Assembly: GCA_910588845.1 (NCBI GenBank)
Contig: CAJURU010000050.1
Span: forward strand, 1-13,748
Direction: 5' to 3'
From: an uncultured Lachnospiraceae bacterium
Lineage (GTDB): Bacteria; Bacillota; Clostridia; Lachnospirales; Lachnospiraceae
DNA: 13,748 nt
The position numbers and the translations under genes were made by a program. The notes beneath the pieces are model-generated. The model was given only the letters and a program-made list of their open reading frames with translations. It had not been told where the DNA came from and did not search any database. Shown here in pieces: positions 1 to 5,744 of this stretch. Every line of letters starts with the position of its first letter. Positions within the stretch are counted from its first letter, which is position 1.

Positions 1-60
1 AATGAAGGTTATGGCATGAGGAGGGACCCGGCGGAGCCGGGAGGAGCCCTGATGCAATAG
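1..60 (+). other. Probable 3' end of upstream gene plus GC-rich hairpin
   Basis: Two plus-strand frames are open at the left edge. One ends at the TGA at 17-19, the other at the TAG at 58-60. By context the upstream gene should be gltB, the large subunit of glutamate synthase, but too few residues remain to confirm this or to choose the frame. A perfect 6-bp stem (CCCGGC 27-32, GCCGGG 36-41) with a 3-base loop sits here and can be extended by an outer AGGG/CCCT pairing (22-25 with 47-50). If the true stop is at 17-19 the hairpin is intergenic and could stabilise or attenuate the gltB-gltD message. It has no U-run, so it is not a typical terminator. Confidence 0.3.
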
Positions 61-107
61 CCAACGTTCAATAGCTGATTAAGTAAATATCTAGGGAGGA
101 ATTTGTC

Positions 108-1598
108 ATGGGAAAACCAACAGGATTTATCGATTACAATAGACAGACGGCAGAGGCGGTTGCGCCGAAAGAACGCATCCAGAATTTTAACGAGTTTCAC
201 ACGCCTCTGTCGAAAGAAGAACAGCAGAAACAGGGCGCGCGCTGTATGGCTTGCGGAGTTCCCTTCTGCCAATCAGGTATGGAGATTATGGGTATGACGT
301 CCGGCTGCCCTTTGCACAACCTGGTGCCGGAGTGGAATGATCTGGTTTATACAGGGAATTGGGAGCAGGCGTACAGCCGCCTCAAAAAGACCAATAATTT
401 CCCGGAGTTTACCGCTCGCGTGTGTCCGGCGCTCTGTGAGGCGGCATGTACTTGCGGCAATTATGGGGATGCCGTTTCTGTGAAGGAAAATGAATTTGGA
501 ATCATTGAAAATGCATATGAGCAGGGGTTTGCAAAAGCGCAGCCGCCGAAAGTGCGCACCGGCAAGAAGGTGGCGGTTATCGGTTCCGGCCCGGCGGGGT
601 TGGCGGCGGCGGACCAGCTCAACAAACGCGGACACCAGGTGACTGTGTATGAGCGCGATGACCGTGTGGGCGGGCTTTTGATGTACGGAATTCCCAATAT
701 GAAATTGGAGAAGCATATCATCGAGCGCAAAGTAAAAATCATGGAAGAAGAGGGCGTATCATTTCTCACAGGCGTTAATGTGGGTATGGACGTCAAAGCA
801 GCCAAACTCTTAAAGGATTATGACAGAGTTATCCTTGCCTGCGGCGCCAAAAATCCCAGGGATATCAAAGCGCCCGGCAGAGATGCAAAAGGCATTTATT
901 TTGCGGTTGACTTTTTGGCGGCGACGACAAGAAGCCTGCTTGATTCCGAGCTGAAGGACAAGAAGTATATCTCGGCAAAAGGCAAGCGCGTAGTGATTAT
1001 CGGCGGCGGCGATACTGGAAACGATTGCGTAGGTACATCCATCCGCCACGGCGCGGTATCTGTGACTCAGCTTGAAATGATGCCGAAAGCGCCGGATGAT
1101 CGCGCGGAAAACAACCCGTGGCCGGAGTGGCCCAAGGTTTGCAAGACAGACTACGGCCAGCAGGAGGCAATTGCTATGTTTGGGCATGATCCGCGAGTTT
1201 ACCAGACTACGGTAAAGGAATTTCTCAAAGACAAGAATGGCAATCTCAGCGGTCTTGTCACGGTTAAATTAGAGAGCAAAAAAGATGAAAAGACCGGACG
1301 CATGGCAATGGTGGAAGTAGCGGGCAGTGAGAAAAAGATGGAAGCAGACCTGGTTCTGATTGCAGCAGGATTTTTGGGTACGGAGAAATATATCGCAGAT
1401 GCGTTTGGCGTTTCCCTGAATGAGCGCACGAATGTAAGCACAAAAACAGAGAGGTATGAGACGAATGTGAAAAATGTATTTACCGCTGGAGATATGCACA
1501 GAGGACAGTCGTTAGTTGTATGGGCAATCCGCGAAGGAAGAGAAGTTGCAAGGGAAGTCGACGAGAGCTTGATGGGGTATACGAATTTGCATGCGTAA
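108..1598 (+). CDS. gltD: Glutamate synthase, small subunit (GltD)
   Basis: This is the NAD(P)H-oxidising flavoprotein subunit of glutamate synthase. It passes electrons through FAD and Fe-S clusters to the large subunit, which makes glutamate from glutamine and 2-oxoglutarate in the cytoplasm. The 496 residues match the usual bacterial GltD length. The N-terminal ferredoxin-like part carries cysteines C46, C49, C54 and C67, then C106, C110, C114 and C116, the expected ligand-rich region for two [4Fe-4S] clusters. An FAD-binding Rossmann motif (VIGSGPAG, about 157-164) and an NAD(P)H-binding motif (VIIGGGDTG, about 296-304) follow. The C-terminal AGDMHRGQSLVVWAI stretch is the family FAD contact. 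The start is the ATG at 108, preceded by AGGGAGGA at 93-100. The upstream partner is probably gltB, off the window. NADH versus NADPH use, and membership of the wider GltD-like oxidoreductase family, cannot be settled here. Confidence 0.93.
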   Translation: MGKPTGFIDYNRQTAEAVAPKERIQNFNEFHTPLSKEEQQKQGARCMACGVPFCQSGMEIMGMTSGCPLHNLVPEWNDLVYTGNWEQAYSRLKKTNNFPEFTARVCPALCEAACTCGNYGDAVSVKENEFGIIENAYEQGFAKAQPPKVRTGKKVAVIGSGPAGLAAADQLNKRGHQVTVYERDDRVGGLLMYGIPNMKLEKHIIERKVKIMEEEGVSFLTGVNVGMDVKAAKLLKDYDRVILACGAKNPRDIKAPGRDAKGIYFAVDFLAATTRSLLDSELKDKKYISAKGKRVVIIGGGDTGNDCVGTSIRHGAVSVTQLEMMPKAPDDRAENNPWPEWPKVCKTDYGQQEAIAMFGHDPRVYQTTVKEFLKDKNGNLSGLVTVKLESKKDEKTGRMAMVEVAGSEKKMEADLVLIAAGFLGTEKYIADAFGVSLNERTNVSTKTERYETNVKNVFTAGDMHRGQSLVVWAIREGREVAREVDESLMGYTNLHA

Positions 1599-1657
1599 AT
1601 TTTTTTAAAAAATTTTAAAAATTTGCAAGGATTTCCTCCTGCCGATCGTATTATAAT
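1595..1657 (+). promoter_or_regulatory. Candidate ECF-type promoter with AT-rich upstream element
   Basis: The gap between gltD and the secreted-protein gene starts with an almost pure A/T tract (about 1597-1624). Next comes TGCAAG (1624-1629), 17 bases, then CGTA (1647-1650). The ECF consensus best known from B. subtilis SigW is TGAAAC, 16 bases, CGTA, so spacing and -10 fit well and the -35 fits in part. A TATAAT at 1652-1657 lacks a convincing -35 at 16-18 bases. The inference is autoregulation by the sigma factor encoded at 2293, with the A/T tract acting as an UP element. Confidence 0.4.
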
Positions 1658-1700
1658 TGAAACAGGAAAAAGAGAGAAGATTTTAAGGAGGAGACAGAGC

Positions 1701-2267
1701 ATGAGAAGAGCAGCGATGTATGGAATGATTGGCGCGTTGTCATTAACGTTTGGAACGATTGTGATTCCGTCTGAGAATTTTGTCCGCCAGAATAACAGAG
1801 GCGTGCAGGAGAGTGTAATTCCCACAGTCTCTAAGGAGACGAAGGAGGAGACAGTGAAAGATGTGCCGAAAACGAAGGTAGCAGATACCCAGAATGAAGC
1901 AGACAGCACAAATGCAGCGAATACCGCTGCTGTTAATGCAGATGGGGCGTATGTTTGCCCACATACGGATGGCAACCATCCGTCAGACTGTCCCTACTGG
2001 GATGGAAATTGTGGACACACGGACGGCAACCACCCGACAGACTGCCCGAACTGGGACGGAAATTGCGGGCATACGAACGGCAACCACCCGTCAGACTGCC
2101 CGAACTGGGATGGAAGTTGCGGACATACGGACGGCAACCATCCGTCGAATTGTCCAAACTGGACTGGAAGTCAAGGAAATTCTGGCGGCAGCGGAAATAG
2201 CGCATCCCAAGGTTGGGGGAATGGCAGGCATCATGGGGGCGGCCATCACGGAGGAGGCCATCACTGA
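1701..2267 (+). CDS. Secreted Cys/His-repeat protein with poly-His C-terminus
   Basis: I do not recognise this 188-residue protein as a named family. The N-terminus (residues 1-25: basic MRR, then a hydrophobic run) looks like a signal peptide or anchor. A Lys/Glu/Thr/Ala-rich linker (about 30-80) follows. Residues 86-157 are four tandem 18-residue repeats of the type CxHTDGNHPSDCPNWDGN, each giving C-x-H-x4-H-x3-C. A Gly/Ser linker leads to HHGGGHHGGGHH at 177-188, the very end. The Cys/His spacing suggests binding of a transition metal such as zinc, nickel or copper, but disulfide use outside the cell is an alternative. The start is the ATG at 1701, with AAGGAGG at 1685-1691. An in-frame TTG at 1623 would remove the signal-like N-terminus from the start and has no ribosome site. 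It lies 25 bases before the sigma gene, so the three genes probably share a transcript. It may be the target, the sensor partner, or both. Confidence 0.85.
   Translation: MRRAAMYGMIGALSLTFGTIVIPSENFVRQNNRGVQESVIPTVSKETKEETVKDVPKTKVADTQNEADSTNAANTAAVNADGAYVCPHTDGNHPSDCPYWDGNCGHTDGNHPTDCPNWDGNCGHTNGNHPSDCPNWDGSCGHTDGNHPSNCPNWTGSQGNSGGSGNSASQGWGNGRHHGGGHHGGGHH
1956..2171 (+). repeat. Four tandem 54-bp in-frame repeats
   Basis: Units lie at 1956-2009, 2010-2063, 2064-2117 and 2118-2171, each coding 18 residues. The first three keep the same Cys/His/Trp skeleton with only Ser/Thr, Asp/Asn and Tyr/Asn swaps. The fourth has Asn for Asp before its second Cys and Thr for Asp after Trp. High nucleotide identity points to recent unit duplication, so copy number may vary between strains. 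Confidence 0.93.
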
Positions 2268-2292
2268 TGAAATAGGAGGGAGTGATATGTAA

Positions 2293-2778
2293 ATGCGCAG
2301 TGAGGCAGAAGTAAACCATGCAGTAGAAGAATACGCGGATATGGTACAGCGCATTTGCTTTTATCATCTGAAAAACCAAGCAGATACCGAAGATGTGTTT
2401 CAAAATGTTTTTTTGAAGTATATGACATATGACCAGCCTTTTGAGAACGGCGAGCATGAGAAGGCATGGCTTCTTCGTGTTGCAATCAATGCCTGCAAGG
2501 ATTACTTGAAAAGTTTTTTTCGCAAGAATACAGTCTCCCTGGAATCTCTGGGCGAGCTGGAGGAACAAATTACAGAAGATTACCGGGAGGTTTTAGAGGC
2601 GGTGCTCTCGCTCCCGGTAAAATATAAGGATGCCGTATATCTGCATTATTATGAGGGGTATACGGCATTTGAAATTGGAAAAATTCTAGGCAAAAAGGAA
2701 AATTCCGTGTATTCCCTGCTTTCCAGGGGAAGGCAAATGTTAAAAGAAAAGCTGGGAGGTGATTGGAGTGGACAATAA
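2293..2778 (+). CDS. ECF-family RNA polymerase sigma factor
   Basis: This 161-residue protein has the two domains of a group 4 (ECF) sigma factor and should direct RNA polymerase to a small regulon. Region 2 spans roughly residues 9-78, with DTEDVFQNVFLKYM as the region 2.2 helix and HEKAWLLRVAINACKDYLKS covering 2.3-2.4 (core binding and -10 recognition). Region 4 spans about 100-153, with LPVKYKDAVYLHYYEGYTAFEIG leading into the helix-turn-helix that reads the -35. The start is the ATG at 2293, immediately after an in-frame TAA at 2290. AGGAGGG lies at 2274-2280, a slightly long spacing of 12 bases. The gene ends inside the start of the anti-sigma gene, indicating translational coupling. 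The regulon is unknown, and the upstream promoter candidate suggests it reads its own operon. It is clearly ECF-like, not SigI-like, despite its RsgI-like partner. Confidence 0.92.
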   Translation: MRSEAEVNHAVEEYADMVQRICFYHLKNQADTEDVFQNVFLKYMTYDQPFENGEHEKAWLLRVAINACKDYLKSFFRKNTVSLESLGELEEQITEDYREVLEAVLSLPVKYKDAVYLHYYEGYTAFEIGKILGKKENSVYSLLSRGRQMLKEKLGGDWSGQ

Positions 2779-3643
2779 GATACAGGATGCATTTAGCCAT
2801 GTAAAAGCAGACCCTGCCTTAAAAGAAGCAACAAAAGACTTTCTGGCCACAAAACGGGAAAGACAGAGCGTCTTTAGAACTCGGGCGGCTTACCGGACAT
2901 TTGCCGCAGTATGTGCGATGCTTCTGTTGGTAGTGGGAATCGGAGGATATCAGTGGTCTCAGATGCCGGTGTCTTATGTGAGCATTGACATCAATCCCTC
3001 CATAGAGCTTGGTTTGAATTGCTTTGAACGGGTAGTTACTGCCGAGGCGTATAATCCGGAAGGGGAAGAAATATTACAAGGGTTATCTCTGAAGGGCAAG
3101 AAATATACGGAGGCTATTGATTCTGTTGTAGAGAGTGAGACAATGGCGCCCTATCTAACGAAAGAAGAGGAACTTGTATTAACAGTAGCTGCAAAGGATA
3201 GCAAGGAAAAAACGATTGAGACGACAGTTGCAGATTATTCAAAGCGTGTTGGAAAAAATTGTCACAGTGTCAGCGCCGATATTGAAACCGCATCTTCGGC
3301 GCATGATAATGGGATGTCGGTGGGGAAGTACAACGCCTACTTACAGCTGTCTCAGTATGACAGTGGGGTGACGTTGGATGAGTGCAAACATATGAGCATG
3401 TCTCAGATACATGGATTGCTCAATGAGCATGGACATGGAGAAGGGTGCCATAATGGACAGCAGCAAAACAAGGACGGCGGAGATTCCCATAACGCACAGC
3501 AGCAAAACACAGACGGCGGAGATTCCCATAACGCACAACCAAAGAGCACAGGTGGAGGGGAACACCAGGGAACACAAAACAACTCATCGGATGACGGTGG
3601 AATGGGTACAGGCGGACATCATCGCAGGAGACATCATCCGTAG
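2768..3643 (+). CDS. RsgI-like membrane anti-sigma factor with His-rich extracellular tail
   Basis: The 291-residue product probably holds the sigma factor from 2293 at the membrane. Residues 1-43 form a short cytoplasmic segment with no zinc HxxxCxxC motif. Residues 44-61 are a single membrane segment. Residues 68-170 form the juxtamembrane domain of RsgI-family proteins, starting YVSIDINPSIELGLN (N76-P77 at the conserved Asn-Pro). A conserved GKYNAYLQL helix region (about 180-215) follows. The tail has C206, H208, H221, H223, C227 and H228, then three 13-residue His/Gln/Gly/Asp units (228-266), and ends GGHHRRRHHP. The GTG start at 2768 has GGGAGG at 2754-2759 and gives MDNKIQ. The GTG at 2759 overlaps that ribosome site and is less likely. 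The gene overlaps the sigma gene by 11 bases. In B. subtilis, RsgI is cut in this extracellular domain and then within the membrane, which frees its sigma factor. The same route is inferred here. The ligand of the tail is unknown. Confidence 0.85.
   Translation: MDNKIQDAFSHVKADPALKEATKDFLATKRERQSVFRTRAAYRTFAAVCAMLLLVVGIGGYQWSQMPVSYVSIDINPSIELGLNCFERVVTAEAYNPEGEEILQGLSLKGKKYTEAIDSVVESETMAPYLTKEEELVLTVAAKDSKEKTIETTVADYSKRVGKNCHSVSADIETASSAHDNGMSVGKYNAYLQLSQYDSGVTLDECKHMSMSQIHGLLNEHGHGEGCHNGQQQNKDGGDSHNAQQQNTDGGDSHNAQPKSTGGGEHQGTQNNSSDDGGMGTGGHHRRRHHP
3449..3565 (+). repeat. Three 39-bp in-frame repeats in anti-sigma tail
   Basis: Units lie at 3449-3487, 3488-3526 and 3527-3565 and encode HNGQQQNKDGGDS, HNAQQQNTDGGDS and the diverged HNAQPKSTGGGEH. 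The first two are near identical at the DNA level, so the tail has grown by duplication. Each unit begins with His, adding spaced His residues to the extracellular tail. Confidence 0.85.
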
Positions 3644-3713
3644 ATTAAGACGGAATGAAATTGTGCAAAATTAATAAAAAACTATAAAATTTAAAGGAAA
3701 ATTGCATATTTTG

Positions 3714-3741
3714 TTGAAATACTATTGAAAAGTGATACAAT
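3714..3741 (+). promoter_or_regulatory. Sigma-A-type promoter for the GGDEF/EAL gene
   Basis: TTGAAA (3714-3719), a 16-base spacer and TACAAT (3736-3741) lie in the AT-rich gap 3644-3800, about 60 bases before the ATG at 3801. This indicates that the c-di-GMP gene is transcribed separately from the sigma/anti-sigma unit. No good terminator was found between them. Confidence 0.6.
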
Positions 3742-3800
3742 ATTATTATGGATAGGAGTGGATGCGGGATTTGAAGAAGGGAAGTTAGGAAAGGGTTCTT

Positions 3801-5489
3801 ATGGGAAAGACAACATCAATTAACCTGGTGGGAAAAGAAGAATTTGCAGATATTATGAAGGTATTTGCCAGATGTACAGACGACTATCTGTTTCTGTTTG
3901 ATCTGGACAAAGATGAATACAGTATTTCAGAGCGGGTGCTGGAGAAGTTTGATTTGCCGGGCAACTTTTTTTCGGATGCCGGCGCTGTGCTGGAGAAAAT
4001 TATCTATCCGGAGGATATGCCGGCGCTCTTGGAAGATATTGCAAAGCTGAAGAGCGGAGAAAGTCAGGAGCATGATTTAGAGTATCGCTGGGTGGATAGA
4101 AATGGCAAGATTGTCTGGATTAGCTGCCGCGGCGTGGTAATTCAGGACAGCACGAAGAAAGAGGAGACGAAGCTTTTAATCGGCAGAATCACGGAGATTG
4201 GCAGCAAGCGCAAGGCAGACAACGTGACGGGATTGTTTGCGGAACGTCAGCTTCAGCTTGATTTTGAGCGTCTAAAAAAGGAAAGCGCAAGGAAAAAAGG
4301 CATTCTTTTGCGCATCGGCGTAGATAATTTTAAAGAAATCAACGAGCGCTATGGCATGAATACTGGCGACATAGTGTTGAAAATGATTGCCGAGTGCATG
4401 AAGCAAGTTGCTGAGGGCGACCATTGTTATCGGGTGGACGGCGATGAGTTTGTGATGCTCATGGATGAAGAAGATGAGCAGAAGGCGAGGAAGAAATACC
4501 ACAGGACAAGAATTCTCATTGAAGAAAAGCGCAAAGAGCAGGGCTATCAGAATTTCTATACCATCTCTGCCGGCGTGGTGGGATTTTTGTATGAAGAGAT
4601 AGATTTTGAACGCTTGTGTACGTATTCTGAATTTGCACTTGGCGTCGCTAAGAAGAATGGCAAGAATTGCTCGTATGTTTTTACAGATGAAGATTATCAG
4701 GCATATCTCAAAAACATTAAGATTCAAGAGAAGCTTCGTTATAGTGTCAATCATGGTTTTCAGGGGTTTGAGGTCTATTATCAGCCGATTGTGTCGGCGA
4801 AAACGGAACAGGTTGTAGGTGCGGAGGCGCTGCTGCGTTTTTCTTCCAGGGAATATGGAATGCTTTCACCGGGTATATTTATCCCCATCTTAGAGGAGAG
4901 TGGATTGATTATTCCAGTGGGAGAGTGGGTATATCGTACGGCGATGCGCCAGTCCATGGAATGGCAGAAGCTGATGCCCAAGTTTCGGATTAATATTAAT
5001 CTGTCTTTTATTCAAATCTGCAAATCAGATGTGGTAAATGAAATTATGTCGTCTATTGAAGAGTTTGGTATTCAGCCGTCAACCGTCTTGTTCGAGTTTA
5101 CGGAGAGCGGCATGATCTCTTATGACGATTCCGTGCAGCGGCTTTTGGACGTACTCAATGAGAATGAAGTTAAGATTGCGCTGGACGACTTTGGGACAGG
5201 TTATTCTGCGCTGGCTTATTTGCAGAATCTCAAGGTGAACTTGCTGAAATTAGACAGAGGATTTACGGCCAAAGCGGTTGTTAATGATTTTGATTATAAT
5301 TTGATCGGGCATATTGTGGATATGGCGCACAGTATCGGTATGCAGGTCTGTTTTGAGGGAATTGAGACAGAGAAGGAACTGCATAAATTAAGAAAGCTGG
5401 AACCAGACTATATACAAGGATATTATTATGGACGTCCGGTTGATAAGGAAACGTTTTACGAGGAGAATTTGAGGAAATTTGAGGCGTAA
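3801..5489 (+). CDS. PAS-GGDEF-EAL protein, probable c-di-GMP phosphodiesterase
   Basis: This 562-residue soluble protein has no membrane segment. A PAS-like sensor domain (about 15-135) has the PAS_3-type YRWVDRNGKIVWISCRG strand pair. A GGDEF domain (about 140-300) has the metal-site D in GVDNFKEINERYG, but the signature is changed to DGDEF (213-217) and no RxxD inhibitory site is seen. The EAL domain (about 315-560) keeps E342-A-L, NINLS, FTES, the DDFGTGYSAL loop (462-471), LKLDR, FEGIET and QGYYYGRP (539-546), the full metal and catalytic set. It should hydrolyse c-di-GMP to pGpG, with the GGDEF domain perhaps a regulatory GTP-binding module, although weak cyclase activity is not excluded. 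Start: ATG at 3801 with an AGGAAAGGG ribosome site at 3787-3795. The ligand of the PAS domain is unknown. Confidence 0.9.
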   Translation: MGKTTSINLVGKEEFADIMKVFARCTDDYLFLFDLDKDEYSISERVLEKFDLPGNFFSDAGAVLEKIIYPEDMPALLEDIAKLKSGESQEHDLEYRWVDRNGKIVWISCRGVVIQDSTKKEETKLLIGRITEIGSKRKADNVTGLFAERQLQLDFERLKKESARKKGILLRIGVDNFKEINERYGMNTGDIVLKMIAECMKQVAEGDHCYRVDGDEFVMLMDEEDEQKARKKYHRTRILIEEKRKEQGYQNFYTISAGVVGFLYEEIDFERLCTYSEFALGVAKKNGKNCSYVFTDEDYQAYLKNIKIQEKLRYSVNHGFQGFEVYYQPIVSAKTEQVVGAEALLRFSSREYGMLSPGIFIPILEESGLIIPVGEWVYRTAMRQSMEWQKLMPKFRININLSFIQICKSDVVNEIMSSIEEFGIQPSTVLFEFTESGMISYDDSVQRLLDVLNENEVKIALDDFGTGYSALAYLQNLKVNLLKLDRGFTAKAVVNDFDYNLIGHIVDMAHSIGMQVCFEGIETEKELHKLRKLEPDYIQGYYYGRPVDKETFYEENLRKFEA

Positions 5490-5574
5490 CATGGAATTTT
5501 GCGTTTGCGTGAAATAAAAAAACTGGTAAATTAGGGTTTGCGTGAGATAGAATGAACAGCTATACATAAATAAG

Positions 5575-5649
5575 GGCTGCTGTAAAAGCTGGAACATACA
5601 GATAGATAAGTCGATTCGGCATTGTATGTTTCAAGATTTTACAGCAGCC
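5575..5649. terminator. Long imperfect hairpin between convergent genes, likely bidirectional terminator
   Basis: A perfect 13-bp outer stem pairs GGCTGCTGTAAAA (5575-5587) with TTTTACAGCAGCC (5637-5649). After a short mismatched stretch, AACATAC (5593-5599) pairs with GTATGTT (5624-5630). The loop is 24 bases. A CCTTTTA run follows on the plus strand, and a T-rich stretch flanks it on the minus strand. Its place between a plus-strand and a minus-strand gene fits termination for both. The rest of the gap (5490-5744) contains a short direct repeat and no gene I can support. Confidence 0.65.
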
Positions 5650-5744
5650 TTTTACCTTATAGCAGGAAAAATCTTGTCACGCGAAGAGGTGATGTTGTTT
5701 TCCAAAGCGTAAAAATAATATGCGCGCGAAAACGAGAGCTGAGT

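Noticed and set aside
1597..1624. A/T palindrome after gltD as a terminator
   Set aside because: The pairing is only A-T with no GC stem, so it would be a very weak hairpin. It fits better as an upstream promoter element.
1623..1700. TTG at 1623 as start of the secreted protein
   Set aside because: It would place 26 extra polar, basic residues before the signal-like segment and overlaps the promoter candidate. The ATG at 1701 has an AAGGAGG.
1199..1975. 258-codon minus-strand open frame across gltD and the secreted-protein gene
   Set aside because: It is antisense to two supported genes, spans their junction, and has no ribosome site or family motif.
1956..2171. Possible CRISPR array
   Set aside because: The repeats are directly adjacent, in frame and without spacers, so they are protein-coding tandem repeats.
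1894..2292. Alternative plus-strand frames through the 54-bp repeats
   Set aside because: The repeats keep several frames open. Only the 1701 frame has a ribosome site, a signal-like N-terminus and the invariant Cys/His pattern.
3637..3654. TCCGT/ACGGA inverted repeat at the anti-sigma stop as a terminator
   Set aside because: It has only a 5-bp stem with an 8-base loop and no U-run, and it overlaps the stop codon.
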